Translations under genes and position numbers: made by a program
Shown: piece after piece, positions 44,421 to 57,827 of the stretch
How positions within the stretch are numbered: position 1 is the stretch's first letter
How the letters are laid out: every line of letters starts with the position of its first letter
The notes under the pieces: model-generated
Told to the model about the DNA's origin: nothing
Databases searched by the model: none
Seen by the model: the letters and a program-made list of their open reading frames with translations, nothing else
Assembly: GCA_000733355.1 (NCBI GenBank)
Contig: JNVV01000005.1
Location: forward strand, 534,649 to 598,648
DNA: 64,000 nt
Direction: 5' to 3'
DNA from: Falciphora oryzae
Lineage: Eukaryota > Ascomycota > Sordariomycetes > Magnaporthales > Magnaporthaceae

Positions 44421-46404
44421 GGAGAAGGGCCATTTGTAAAACTCCACTGTTCATCGGTCGGCGCTTCAACCAAACGCTGGGTGGTTACAGGCGAGATTTT
44501 AACACAGATACTCAGATGAGCGTGTGATATTTTTGGTGTTTGCTGTCTACCCATCTATCTAGGCGAGAGTCGAAGACCCATCACGGTCTGATATAGACAT
44601 TTTCACGCCACATACGAGGCAGCCAATGAGGAGCAGGGCGTACTGAAGATAGATAAATAGAGGCTATTGGCGTGCTATGGTATGAGGAAAGCCGTGTGCA
44701 CAACAGTGGTGAATTATTGAACGCGTTACAAGGTAATGAGCGGGGTGGAAGGTGGGTTGTTTGAACCGTCCCATGATTCACCAAATGTCCCGACGGTATG
44801 TGTGCCTTGTACGGGGCATTGCACGAGGGTTGGGTATCGACACATTCGCTGATGTGATACAAAGAACATGGAAGTCTCGGGAAGGAGCCGCATCACTGAA
44901 CCACGGCACTCTGGGCAGGATCAGTCAGCCTGTTGCAGGGTTCTGGGGGTGAGGCTGGGCTTCGACAGCCGGAGTTTTCCCCGTGGGTCCTGCCGCGGCT
45001 CCTCGGCTCCACTGCAGGCTCGAGGAACGGCATGTCGTATCGCGCGGTCCGAAAGCGGAAAAAAGCTGCAAGGGCAGCGAGCCTGCCCACGGGATCTCGC
45101 AAGAGGTTTCAAGCACATCGCCGGTTCAATGGCGATGCCAAGCAAGATCTCCCGGCGGCCTCCCTCTCGCGCTGTGGCCGGTAGGCTAGGCGTCTGAATT
45201 GAAAGTCGCAGGTTTGCAGCCGCGAGAGCTCAGGGCTGCTGCGGCGGCCCGGAAGAAGTTGTCGCCCGTATTGGGCCTTGGCTTGCGACCTCGATATCAT
45301 CTCTCAGGTAGGAGGACATCCACAGGGCCACAAGTTTTGCGACTGGGCGAAAAAAAAAAAAAAAAAAAAGGAATGTGCGCCTCCCTTCGGCCCGGACATG
45401 ACAAGACCCGCCCCCAAGGAGGCGAGCGAAGCCAACCTATCACCTATTCAGGCCAAAGTTGCCTTCTGGAAGGAAATGGTAGGGAAAGCCGCTGTTGCAA
45501 GGATCAAGACCCGTTGAACCTGTGACGGATCCGCAATTTGGAAACGGAATGCGCAGAAGGTGGACATTTAGTGTCAACTCCCGCCCAAGCCGTTTCGTGT
45601 CGATCACTCGGATGTTTTTGGCCAAGAGGATTCGGCGTCGGGTCCCAGTAGATACCACCTCGACGCTGTGAGTGGTGGGCGGCTGAGCTGGAGGGAAGGG
45701 GTAACACGACGGTTTTTTTTTTCTGCCTCAATTCTGCCCGTCCTCTGCTTGCTGGCCGACGTCCCGTCCGACTGACAACCACCCCACAAGCACTCGAGTG
45801 TCACGAATGTCAGCCACACGCGGTCATCCAAACGTCTATGCAGGTTACTTTGAGGACAGCGAGCGGAGACGTCAGCACGATTCCAACAAATACAATGTGA
45901 AGCGACGGGTTCAGAGGAGGAGGCGCCCCCTAGCTCCTTAGCGCTTGCGCTCGGCTCTGAGAGCCTTTTCGGCCGCCCCCAAATCCTTGGAGGCTCAATG
46001 TGGTAGTGGATGGTAGCATTTCAGTGGTCAGGACCCTGCGTCATGTTTCGTGGATCTGAGGTGCTGGACGTGCATCCAAGGCCAGCCGACCTCCAAGAGA
46101 CTTTTGCCAGAAAGCGCCGTGGCACGCGTGGCTCCTTTGGTTTCTCTGGGCAGACTGGGCCACTGCATGGCGCTGTCTACTGCCGTCTTGGCTCGGATCA
46201 AGCAGCTGAGCCGGGGACGCCAAACCAACAAGGCTAGGGGCGAAGCTTCTCCATATTGAGTGCTGGGGAAAACACCGGACTGCGGAGGGCGAGAAGGAGG
46301 GGCATACGCCCAGGGCTCCCAGACCGAGCAGCTCCCAAAGTAACATCGGCATCCGTCAACTAATGCATCGGCAGCAGATCGATCTAGAGGATGCAGTAGA
46401 GAGT

Positions 46405-46443
46405 TAGGTACATATGTAGGTAGGTGATATGTATGTGTACCTA
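46405..46443. repeat. imperfect inverted repeat around TTAGGTACATAT / ATGTGTACCTAA
   Basis: Two arms of about 12 bases are near reverse complements, separated by about 15 bases that also contain AGGTAGGT. It could form a small hairpin. Function unknown. Confidence 0.5.
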
Positions 46444-47571
46444 AGTAGGCGAGATCTACGGGTTTGGTAGACAGATGGGAAGTGGAAGCAGGCCGGGAGA
46501 AAGCTCTGGTGGACATCCAGTTTAGATCGTTGCCGCATTCCCCGCGAGGCGGGTCAGATCCTCCGTTGTCTTTTTACTTCAATGCTGGACACGGGCAGGC
46601 AAGGGAGCTGTGCTGCTGTAGAAATGGACCGGCCGATCCTAGTGCATCCATTCCCGCATCCGCATACATCCGCACAGCATGCTGTATGTACATGGCCATG
46701 CTGTCTGTTCATGGCAATAACAGTGCTTGCTGTCTGCAACGCACCCGCGCGGACACTGCCCGTCCATTCCACTGTCTCGGTAGCGTGAAGGCGGCAGGGC
46801 ACACCACCCACCGGCGGGATGGAGACTTTTTGAGACCGCTCTGCAGAATGCTCTGCCAGGGAATCGACGGCGAGCCCCGAGCGAACCGACGCGGTCGCAG
46901 GGGATCCTTTGTTCTCCATGACTCCTCGGCAACCCAGTGGAGGCGACAGGGAAGGTCGAATCCCGGGAAAGCAGAGAAACTGTCCGTAGAAAACATGGAA
47001 CGTGTTCTGGGGCCCCTGGCCCACAACCGTCGAGATAGTGAGGAACCATCAAAGCCGGGGTTGGCTCGGGGCGAAGAGGTGTCAAAGCCTGTACTCCACT
47101 AGCTCAGCAGCGCTCCTTTGCCGCCCCAAGGGTCGCGCCCACTTTGCAATATCACCCCTCCCCTCTTTGAATGAACCGCCGCAACCCGCACGGGCACCCA
47201 GGCCTCCCACACACGCACACGCACACGACACTCTCGAGCAAGCATCAACGCAAGCGTCGGCCGCCGTCACTCCATCACTGGACAGAGCCCCAATTCACTC
47301 GCTTCTTGGTCGGTACCTGCGCGGCACGGTGTACGGATACGTAAACTCACAGGCGAGCGAGCCTGAGCCTGTGTCTGGCGCCGAGCAGTCCGCCCGCTTC
47401 GACCGCCTTTCCGACCGCCACGCCCAGAGGCCCTGGTCGTAGGCGGGGGCTGGATCCGACCACATTGAACCCAAGGCCTCCGCTTCCCACAGGCATCTGG
47501 CTGGCGCCAACACCCGCTTTACGTGCCTGTCGGCCTAACCTAGCCTGACCACCGCTCTGTGCCTTGGCTGT

Positions 47572-47572
<1 letters not shown>

Positions 47573-47600
<28 letters not shown>
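47573..47600 (+). repeat. poly(T) tract, 28 nt
   Basis: Uninterrupted T run about 1 kb before the PAK start codon. Confidence 0.9.
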
Positions 47601-47604
<4 letters not shown>

Positions 47605-48533
47605 CAGTTTGGCACACCTGCAGCTCGCTCTCCTGCCTGCTCCACTGTGCTTCCCACTTTCCCCCCTCACCCGTCATCTCGTGTGCTCGACCATCGCGCC
47701 GCTCCTTCCTGCCTGACTTGCCCGCCGCCTATCTCGCGGCCGTGCTGCTTCTGTTCCATTTTCGGGCTACGGCTGCCATTCTCATCCCATCTCCCGCCTA
47801 GCGCGTGTTTGTTCTGTTTCAATCCACCTCGTCTCGCACGGGGTTCGGCGCCGCAGGGGGTGGTCGAAATCTGAACCGATACCCTTCTTGCTGCTCCGTC
47901 CTGCCTTTCCGCCGCACCCAAAACTGAAATACCCACCCACATCCCCTCTGGGCTCAAGGGCCGTGCCGCGAACTCAACTCCCTCCCAACTTCACCGCCGC
48001 ACCACTCCCTCGCTCCAAGAGGACCGTCGGCCTGGAAAAATAAAAACAATAAACACAAGCGACCGCATCACACGGCCCAGGCCCAGACCCGGATTCCGGC
48101 GCGTCACCATCCTCCATGATTGCGACGACAATCGCCGCCCTCGACGCCCTGTTTTCCACCTGAGTCAAAGCGCGCGGCGTGCCCTGCCTCGCTGTGGGCA
48201 ATTGGCGCCGCCCATTCTTCCTCCCTTGGCGCAGCCGACCCAAAGTCGCTGTGATTGGCCTCGACCTCGAGACAAGCCGATTTCTTCCCTCCTTCGCTCG
48301 AGAACGAACGCCTCAGACTCCCCAGCCAGCCAGCCGCCAGCGCGCTTCTCTGCGCCTCCAGCCTTGACTGGTACGTTTCGGCACCCCGCGCTGGCGCTGA
48401 TGAAAGCCTGCATTTCGCCCCCTGCTGGCTCCCCCTCCTGACCGTTTGTTTGCCGAACAAAAAGAAAGAAAAAATCACCCCGGCCTCATCACCTTCTGTG
48501 CCCCTCGTCAAGCCCCCTTTGTACTTTTGAGAG

Positions 48534-48554
48534 TTTTTTTTTTTTTTTTTTTTT
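48534..48554 (+). promoter_or_regulatory. poly(T) tract close upstream of the PAK start codon
   Basis: A run of 21 T ends 83 bases before ATG 48638. Poly(dA:dT) tracts are known nucleosome-excluding promoter elements in fungi; the role here is inferred from position. Confidence 0.4.
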
Positions 48555-48637
48555 CCCTTGTGAGCGCGCGTGTCGACAAGGTCATACCTGGTCGTCGAGT
48601 ACCCCAAAGGAGGAAAGAGAACAAAAAACCAGACAGT

Positions 48638-51600
48638 ATGGCGTCGCAAAACAGGTGTGTACCACAAGGTGTTCTTTTTGAGGCTCACCGCCCCCATGCG
48701 AACCGGAGAGAGCAAGGTCAACCTCCAAAACTCGCTAGGCTCCAGGGTTGCCGGCGGCCAGTGGTCTCGACGATGCGTTCCCAGCAAACCCCTTGGTCTC
48801 GCCTTTCACCCTCGCACCCACTCCCCGAGTTCAGCCGTTCTTGGAGTCTTGCTTGCATGAGCCGCGTGCCGCTTGCCGAAAACTCGACAGCAACTTGTCA
48901 AGTGCCTAGCCGGAGCCTAAGCTGACCTGATGCCAGTATCTACACCTCGGGTCAATTTATGAACCCTGGCCCGGCGCCACGACCCCCAACCGACCGCCCC
49001 CGCCTGAACCTCACCCCTAGTCAGAACCTGCCGGGCAACATGGCAGGTATGAGCTTGAACTCGCCCGTTGCGAGGACGCAATACGGCGGCTCGACCATAT
49101 CCCTCCCCCTGGGCCGGCAAGTATCCAACACGGATGGCCTCGGCGGTGTCGCCGTCATTAAGGAGGGTTGGGCACAGGTCAAAGAGAGCAAGAACTTCAT
49201 CCAGCCGTGGAAGCAGAAGTACCTTATTTTGCGGAAGGAGGCTCTCGACTTCCATAAACAAGAAGGCAGCAAGGTCTCGTATACGCTATACTTGAAGGAT
49301 GTGATCAACGTCGGCCGAGTCGAAGCGGCCGGGACCATCTTCGAGGTCAAACGGCAGTCGAACGGTTCGTCGACGAGTCCCGGCGACGACGATGGCACGA
49401 TCCGAACCCTGCAGATCCGCGTCAAGAGTGACGACGATCTGTACGAGTGGATTGACTTTATCTACGCACGCTGCCCAGGAATGGGCGGCGTGAGCAACCC
49501 GACAAACTTCTCCCATGCCGTCCACGTCGGTTTCGATCCACAGACGGGCGAGTTCGTCGGTCTCCCTCCCGAGTGGTCCAAGCTTCTGAACTCGTCGGCC
49601 ATCACCAAGGAAGACTACGAGAGGAACCCCCAGGCTGTGTTCGAGGTCCTGGATTTCTACTCGGATCTTACCAAGCGCGCCGAGAACCCTGCGCAGTATC
49701 CTAGCCTTACCCCGACCCCGCCCGCCGGCAATATGCAGAACAAGCAGCTCGGTTACAGCACGGGCGCTTCGGTTGCTCCCCCGCGACAGATGCAGCCTAT
49801 GCAGTCCATGCAACAGCAGCAACTACAGCAGCAACAGCAGATGCAGATGCAGATGCAACAGCAGCAGCAGATGCAGCAGCGCCAGCAGAACAACTACCCT
49901 AGCATGTCGCAACAACAATCTGGTACACCCCACCGACCGTCCCCTACTGAATCCAGCCAGCAACGGCGTCAAATGCAGAATATTCCCTCTAACTACATGC
50001 CTTCCACAGATATGAACCGGGATGCGGAGCGTCAGAGACAGGCCGAGGCGGTCCAACGGCAGCGCATGATGGAGATTGAAGAGCAGAACCGTCGCGATCT
50101 CGAAGCTTACAACGCAGCTATTCCCAAGACGAAGACCCCGCTTGCGCAACAGGAGCTTGGCGGCTATGGCGGCGGCTCGTCTTCTTCAGATCGTTTCAAC
50201 CCGAGCAGGGCACCGCCCCCCGCACCGAAATCGGCCGCCCAACAGGCCGCCAGCCTCCGCGCCCAGCGCCCGGCACCATCACCGCCGACTGCGGGCTCCG
50301 CCGGCATGCAGCAGCGCCCCGGCATGTCTCAACAGAGCAGTTCGTTGTCGATGCGGGACCCCATGGCTCAACAGCAACAGCAGCAGCAGCGTCTACCTCC
50401 CCGAAGCGACCAGCCCGCCCAGTCCTCTTCCGCCCAGAGATACCCCAACGGCTCCTCCTCTCCTGCACCCCAACAGAGGACCAACGGGCAACCGCAAGCC
50501 CAACCCCCGTCACGACTCCCTGCGCCGGTTAAGCCGCTTAATGTGCCGGCCAAGCCCTCGCCGCAGCAGTCCGATGCCGTCAAGGCGGCTGAGGCTGCCC
50601 TTACTGCGAAGCCGCCTGCCCAGGAGAGAGCGAAGGACGTCCGCATGTCCACCATGTCGGAGAGCGAGGTCATGCAGAAGCTCAAGGAGGCCGTTTCCAA
50701 GGACGACCCGAACCTGTCGTATGCGAAGCAGAAGAAGATCGGTCAGGGTGCCTCCGGTTCCGTCTACGTTGCTAAGGTCAGGGAGACGGCCGTTTCCCCG
50801 ATTGCGCGCAACATTCTCCGCGAGCAGGGCGCCAAGGCGCAGGTCGCGATCAAGCAAATGGACCTGGCCCACCAGCCGCGCAAGGAGCTCATCGTCAACG
50901 AGATCATGGTCATGAAGGACAGCAAGCATAGGAACATCGTCAACTTCCTGGATGCCTTCCTGCGAAACAACTACTCCGAGCTCTGGCTCGTTATCGAGTA
51001 CATGGAGGGCGGTGCTCTGACCGACGTTATCGACAACAATCCCGTCATCACAGAGGAGCAGATTTCCACCATCTGCCTTGAGGTGAGTTGCCGCGCAACA
51101 TGGTGTTCCAGTCTGGCGCTGGGTAGTAAGTCAATGATCTCAAGCTAATTTGGTATATCACAGACGTGCCGTGGTCTGCAACATCTGCACTCGCAGAGCA
51201 TTATTCACCGTGATATCAAGAGTGACAACGTCCTTCTCGATGCTCGCGGCAACGTCAAGATCAGTAAGTCGCCCTGCTTGAGGCCCAGGTTTTGGGTTTT
51301 TCTATGACGCCACGAGACTAACAACGCACCCCTACAGCCGATTTTGGCTTCTGCGCCAAGCTCACCGAGTCCAAGTCTAAGCGCGCCACCATGGTCGGAA
51401 CTCCCTACTGGATGGCACCCGAAGTCGTCAAGCAGAAGGAGTACGGCCCCAAGGTCGATATCTGGTCGCTGGGCATTATGGCGATCGAGATGATCGAGTC
51501 GGAACCTCCCTACCTGAACGAGGAACCGCTGAAGGCGCTGTATCTGATCGCTACTAACGGGACGCCCCGCCTGAAGAACCCGGCCAAGCTCAGCAAGGAG

Positions 51601-51747
51601 CTGAAGGCGTTCCTCTCGGTGTGCTTGTGTGTTGACGTCAAGAGCCGAGCATCGGCTAGGGAGCTTCTCGAGCACGACTTTTTGAAGCATGGCTGCCCGC
51701 TCGGCACCCTTTCCGACCTCCTGGCTTTCAAGAAGCATGCCAAATAA
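48638..51747 (+). CDS. CLA4: CLA4-type p21-activated kinase (PH-CRIB-kinase)
   Basis: Four exons, 48638-48654, 48937-51082, 51164-51263 and 51338-51747, give 890 residues. The first exon is only 17 nt, followed by a 282-nt intron with CTGAC and CCAG; the joint reads [16 protein letters not shown] domain covers about residues 79-190 ([10 protein letters not shown] to [11 protein letters not shown]). A CRIB/PBD follows at about 193-225 ([18 protein letters not shown]). Next come a Gln-rich linker (CAG/CAA runs at 49807-49890) and long Pro/Ser/Gln sequence. The kinase domain starts at about 600: [34 protein letters not shown] and [11 protein letters not shown]. The PH domain before CRIB separates CLA4 from STE20. 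Cla4 is a Cdc42 effector in polarity, septin organisation and septation. The gene appears intact. Confidence 0.95.
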
Positions 51748-54700
51748 GGAGACACGAGATATCACCTCGGATGTCGCCCTGCTCGACCCCGCGAAATTCA
51801 GAGACCTAGCCCACGTTACTGGGTACCGCTCTTCAACGACGTTTTTTTCCCCGCTGCGTCGGGGCGTTTCATTGAGGGAACGAATGCAAAAGCTTTTTCG
51901 CCCAAGCTCAGGCCGAGGCCAGCAGTTCCTGGACCATGTCTTGGTATTCGGGCTTTACGTGAGCACTAAATACCACGGGAATCTCTGAGCACCCCTTCTC
52001 GCTCTCACGTACTTCACCATTTTTAACGGCGCCCTTCCTCTTCTTTCCTTGTTATAGCATGGAAATCTCTCTTTTTTGTGGTGTCAAGTAATGCCCTCCT
52101 ACATTTATTGTTTTTGAACCTTGCATAAGGGATGTCTTTGTCTTCATCGGCCTCGGGCTCCGGGTGGTCTATTTTTTTCTTGACGAATGTGTGGATGATG
52201 CTTGGGAACAATGGCGAGCTTCCAATTAGGTAAATTAGAGGAGAAATGGTACAAAACAAGTACTTGCAATGTATTTGCTCTTGATTTTGCTGATACCTGA
52301 AGCATTGCTCCAAGCCCCCTTTGGCGTGAGTGGCTTTGTGAACTCAGTCCGGGACAGGAGCCAACCTTGAACACATCTAGATACACAGACCGTGAAGGTG
52401 GCTTTCAATATAGATCAAATGTTTGCTCGTCCGTGGACTGACACTCCACTTTGTTCTCGAGTTTGAAGAGGGGATGAAAAGGCCACGGCGCGAGTGAGTT
52501 CTCCACATTGGACTTGGCCGGCTATTCTAGAACTCAGCTGATAAAGGCACATACATATCTTAGCTCCCGTAATAGGTCAAGAACGCTCGGTTGGATGACG
52601 CGCAAGTTGCATTGCGTGTGTGGAATTCAAGGAATATCGACGGCATCATGAGGGAGAGCCCAAGTGCGACGACCGCAGAAAGGATCTGGGCTGGCAGACC
52701 CGAAAGGTTCGCTTCCCGATGCTGCGGGAGGTAATTACATCAAAATAGAAGCTACGTGCATGTTGAATGCAGTGCAACCCACCCGCTCCATCGGAGTACA
52801 TAGGATGTATCAAGGTCAAGATATGGTGTAGCGTGTGTGTCTGCCCGTCGTTGTCTGTGTTCCGATCCTGCATCTCTCTCTCTATGTGTATGTGTGTGTG
52901 TGCAGGCGTAGTAAGCTTTGGGGAGGCTTGGGTGACACGAAGCTCCGCGGTGGGCAAAAGCAAGTGCGTGATGGATGAGATGGAGGGAGGAGGGCTGGGC
53001 ACGCTGGGATAGGTATCTCTCGCGTCGGTAGGCTGTCACGCGGGCTGAGTGAGAGTTTGGGGTCGTGCGCGCGCCGCCCGGTAGTCTCATGCTATGTATG
53101 GCGAGCCTGGAGGCGGCGTCGGTGCGGGTAGTAGGCGGTGTTGGTGTTGGTGTTGGTGCTGGGCTGGCTGCAGATGTGGGGTGATGGCGGCGGTGGCTTG
53201 AGGAGGTGACATCGGACATGCGCCTCGAGCTGAAAGCTTGACAAGCTCTCCCCAGCCGACCCCAGCCGACCTAGCTTGGTGAGCACAGGATACGTCGCTA
53301 TCAATAGCTTGCCTCGTGAGTGAGGCCTGGATCGCCGCGACGGGACACGACGGCGGCATCCTTTTTTTGTCAGCACCCATCCGGGTAGGAACCCCAGCCG
53401 ACACCAATTAAAAGGGCGGGCTAAGCGGGGAGGAAGCGTCACCGGCCAGGGGGCGGTGCCGCCTCAGAGGAGCGCCAACAACCAACCAAGCCGGCTTTGA
53501 TGTGATCACACACATGGAGAAGAAGCCCGTAAAGAGAGAAGTGCGTGAAGAAGTTCAATGCAAAGCGCGCACAAAGGCAAGGGTCGGCTTTGGGGGTTTA
53601 GGCGACCGTGTTTCAGGATCGTGTAGTACCACTGCAAATCGCCACTCTCTTTGGTGGGCTACGCCGCCCGATTGGAGAGGGGATACCAATGGAGAGGGCA
53701 TGGAGAGGGCTTCCATCGTTAGTTCCCCTGAGAAGTGCATATTCAGTACGATGGATCAAGGAGCACAGGTCTTTGTTCGATCATTGTGGCTGGCATGGAG
53801 AGCTGGCAGCTGTGCCCCTCCCCCACCTTGGCGATTTTTAGAGGCAGGCAAGAAAACAATGCAAAAAATATCCGTTCTTGGCTCGATGGCGATACGTGTT
53901 TTGTAAATAGAAACATCATGCCGTGCCCTGGTGGGTGCCTCGCCCTGCCGCGCGGGGCTGTTTGCACCGCCTTTTTTTTTCTCCGGGCTGCTTTCTGACC
54001 CTTTTTATCTGATCCTTCCCCTTTCTTCCAGCAGAACCCCGGGCTGGCATCCCGAGTTGTTGTGGCTTGGCAAATGCGGGAGATCTCGCTCGGTTGACAG
54101 CCCGGCGAACTGGCACCTCTCTGCTGTATCCAGAGCTTGGAAATTCAATGGGAAGAAAAAAATAGCTGCACATACTGGGTGGGTGGCGGCGGGCCACGAG
54201 GGAGGCAACAACGCAGGTACCAGCCAACCTAACGCAGTAAGTGCATGGTAGGAGAAAGGAGGCTAGGGTATTTACTGCGCAATGCACGGCGGTTACGAGG
54301 GGGGCCACGCCAGGTTTCGGCTAGATTGCCCTCCAGCGTCCCAGGAGGACATGCAACCATCATTGGACGACAGCCGCACGGCGTGGTTCCTGCTCACCTC
54401 TCCCAAACTCTCAATCAAGAGGCCAATTTTGAGATCGGGTCGGGTAGGGTGGGTAGGGTTGCCGTATTTGTCGCCTGTGCGCGTCTCAAGATCACGTACT
54501 GCTTTCCCCATTTCTGGACGACCTTCCAAGGTTGGCAAGAAAAATGCCGTGGCCGCCCGACCTGGGAATAAAGGGGCCACCCCACCTTGCACTCAAAGTC
54601 TGCGTGCTCGTCAACGTGCTGGCAGGAGCTTAAAAGCCGAGTCTGTGCAACGCAGACGGATGAGAATCGCGACAAGACATGGACCGGCTGGCTGTTGAGC

Positions 54701-57149
54701 GGCTTTCCTCGTAAGCTCCGTAAACAGTTACAAGTTCATGTTCCCCACACCTGCAGGTCCCGGCTCCGTTCGGGATATCACTCTGTCAGGGCGCGCACCG
54801 GCACGGGGGCCATGGGGCAGTTCGTTGCTGGCGCCTCTTGCCGGGCACCCAACCTGAGGGAGGCGGCCCGCCACGTCCGGGGACATCCCAGACGGCAGAT
54901 ATTCGCCATACTCAGCGGAGCAGCCAAGTCGCTTTCGCTTCTTCTTGCGTCTGCTGGCTAGTCGGTCGTAGCACAAGCCCAATCAACCTGAACAGCATCC
55001 GAGTCCCGGCATGTGGGTGGGTGGGCTGAGCCGGTCGATCGAGGAGGCTGCCGCCGAGCCAAGTTCGAAAAGCCCACCCGGCCAGCTGAGCCCGAGCTGG
55101 CCCCCCTGAGCACCACGCCGCCGCCGACGCCGGGGAGGCGAGCTGGCTCGCTGTGTGGGGTTTCGCGCGCTCTCAATCTCGCGCTTGGCGCGGGCCTGGA
55201 CTTTTGTGTTAAAACAAGGATGCATCTACACGCTGAGCCTGCGTCGCGTCGGATGCCTCTCCCTGCTCAAATGACAAATCGCCCGCCTGCTAGCAGTCCG
55301 GAAGCAGGTCTGCCATACAAATCAAGTCCGTCGGAGCGACGAGCCCCGTGATCAGCCAGCTTCCCACCCCCGGCGTCGAGTGTTAGATAGGGTCCCCAAT
55401 GTGCGTGCGTGCGTGCGTGCGTGTTGTGCGCGTGCGGTGCCCACACTAAAGGTACGGGCTACCAACGCACGACCTTCATCCGCCCCCAGGCCCTGACTCG
55501 CCCTGGAGCCTGGGCGGGGCTTCATGAGTTGGGCGCAATGGCTCTGCCCTGCGAGGTTGGCGCCAGGAAAGCACCAGACGTGCCAGGCCATTCCCGCGCG
55601 GAAAAGCGGAGGGGAGAAGGCAGAGAAACAGCAGTCGGACACAGACAGAGACAGAGGAGAATAAGAAAGAAGAATAGAAGAAGAGGTTTCACAGTGCAAC
55701 GAACGTGCCACCATCCCCACCCCTTGATCCGCGCCGTCCGAGGTATCAATGCCACCAAGCTCCTTGCGGCCACCTAAACGGACATTGCGCCCAGACTCGG
55801 GTGCTTTGTGCTGCAGGCGCGGCCGGTAAACTGACTGTACTTTAAACAAGGGCAAAACTGCGATGACTGGATGCGACATGATGGGATGGGAAGTGGACAA
55901 GTGGGCGGATTGGTTTTCCCCTTTTTATTCCGTCGCGTGAGGCGAGGCCCGGCCTTGATTGACTTTGCCCGAGGTGATCCAATGCTCATATCAAATGGCT
56001 ATACTAAGACAATAGAGGGGCGTTTGTTTAGGTAGTGAGGTCGTTAGGGTGCGTTTCTTTTCCTTTATTCTTGTTTCTTCTTTTCCCCCGTGGTTATTTC
56101 ACGAGGCTTGCCTGTTCGTATCAAAATGTGTGTGTGGGAAATCCAGCCCCAGAAACTTGCAGGCGCTTGCGCAGGGCCAAAAGCAAGGGCGGGCGACAGA
56201 AAAAAAGGAGAGCACGCGTGGCTTCCGTCCGTCCGCCACCCGCCATCCGTCCGTCAGTCTCTCTGGCGCCCCCGGCGATTAGATGAACACCATGGGAGAA
56301 AATGGGGCAGCTAATTGAGTGCAAACAACCCGGAATGTTCACCTGCAGACACACACATCTGGCCGTCATCTCGAGGTGACGTTGGTGCGCTCTCGAGGCA
56401 CCTGAGAGGCTGCCCCCCTAAAGGGGAAGACGATGCAGCTTGTTTCATCCTTCTTGGCCGGCCCCTCCAATCGCCCCAACTGGCGCTCCAAACTCCCCAC
56501 CCCCGTCATACGTCCCCTGTCGCTCTCGATTCGCAGCGAAAGCGTCAAGCTTGAAGCCGGCAGCCATCCTGCGCTGCAACTCGCAGGTGGCTTCCAAGAG
56601 TGCTAGTCGTGCCTCCCGTTCCCCACTAAAAATCCGTTCCTCCCTGCGTGCGCGACCACTGCCACCTCCACCCGCACAGCTCCAGTCAGGCCAGTCAGTC
56701 GCATCAACCCGCCTGGCTCTCGGGCACGACCTGCCTGGGCCGACACGAATCCTCAATTCCTCTTTCTCTCCCTCTCCTTTTTTCCCCCCCTCCTCATCCA
56801 ACGCCGTTGCGTCGTCTTCTTCTCCAGGCTCATGAGTTCTACGCCCATGACGCCTGTATATTGAACAATCCCGTCCTTCCTTTTAGTCTCCCTCCCGTTT
56901 TCTTTTCTTGCGAAACCAAAGCCAACCTCTCGTCTTCGCCCTTTCGTCCAACGAACCGCAGGTCGCCAATGAATTGGGGAGAGCGCAGGGCAGCAGGAAC
57001 TGGAGCCGGACTTGTTGCAGCCTCTTTGGGAACGCCCTAGAACGGAAAGCTGCACGACTGACAGTTGAGCGGCGGCGAACTTTACCTACTCGGTCTCCTC
57101 CACGCCCCCTGACGCTCCTTGCTCGGCCGGCCAGCTAAGCCCTCTGAGC

Positions 57150-57170
57150 TTTTTTTTTTTTTTTTTTTTT
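57150..57170 (+). promoter_or_regulatory. poly(T) tract upstream of the PUF gene
   Basis: A run of 21 T about 660 bases before the PUF start codon, in a C/T-rich leader region. The promoter role is inferred. Confidence 0.3.
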
Positions 57171-57249
57171 CCCTTCCTCCCCCTCGACTTGCCTGCGAGT
57201 CCCCCCATCCATCCACCCCAAGGGCTTGGACCAGACTGTCGTCTCGTCT

Positions 57250-57280
57250 TCTCGACCTCGACCTCGACCTCGACCTCGGC
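57250..57280 (+). repeat. CGACCT hexamer repeat
   Basis: Five tandem units of CGACCT within the presumed leader of the PUF gene. Confidence 0.8.
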
Positions 57281-57827
57281 CAAGGAACGAGCCTCAACTG
57301 CACAGCGTCGAATCCACCCTGCATCTTCTGCTCGCCCCGACCCGATTGTCCCGTCGACTTTAATTCTCTTCTGGTTTTACTTGCAAGAAACCGAAAGGTC
57401 AATTTATTTTCGCCGTCGCAATAAACAAGGCATCAGATCGAATCCACTCCTTGATCAGCCAACGACATTTTTTTTCTTGCTGCCCCTTGTGATCCACACG
57501 ACACCTCTCCATTACTACCACATTTTGGTAATCCCGAATATCGAACCGCCCTTCCATTACTTTTTTTTCCATCTGCCCTTCCCAATCGACCTCTTTCGAC
57601 CGGTGAGCGGAACCAACTCCACCAACCACCTGCTCCGACAACTGCCAGCCTGGCGACCCAGCTGCAGTTTGCACTGTCGACGACACTCCCTCGAAATCTC
57701 CTCTTCGGCATTTAGACGAGTCTTTCAGAAAGAACGAGCAAAAGAAACCAGAGACGATATCCACCGCCTCCTCAGATAAACACGTGTCGTATCTGATGAA
57801 GGTCCGGTCGGGACACGATAATCGATA

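Larger units (their letters stand above)
44341..48637. other. large intergenic region upstream of the PAK gene
   Basis: About 4.3 kb without a supported gene. It begins with a purine-rich AAAAG/GGAAA tract (44353-44420), probably in the synthetase 3' region. It holds an A run (45351-45369), an imperfect palindrome (46405-46443), and T runs at 47573-47600 and 48534-48554. The last 1 kb is CT-rich, as in fungal promoters and leaders. Confidence 0.5.
51748..57827. other. 6-kb intergenic region and leader of the PUF gene
   Basis: No supported gene. Small repeats include TG/GT runs near 52885-52900, GGTGTT hexamers at 53128-53158, GTGC units at 55400-55422, a T run at 57150-57170 and CGACCT hexamers at 57250-57280. 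The last 1.4 kb is strongly C/T-rich and free of good open frames, which fits a long promoter and untranslated leader of the PUF gene. Confidence 0.5.

Noticed and set aside
46940..46975. A tRNA B-box-like string (GGTCGAATCCCGG)
   Set aside because: No matching A box, acceptor stem or anticodon arm could be found around it.
47573..47801. Open frame starting beside the T28 run
   Set aside because: The poly-Phe stretch is just the T run, and the rest has no coding character.
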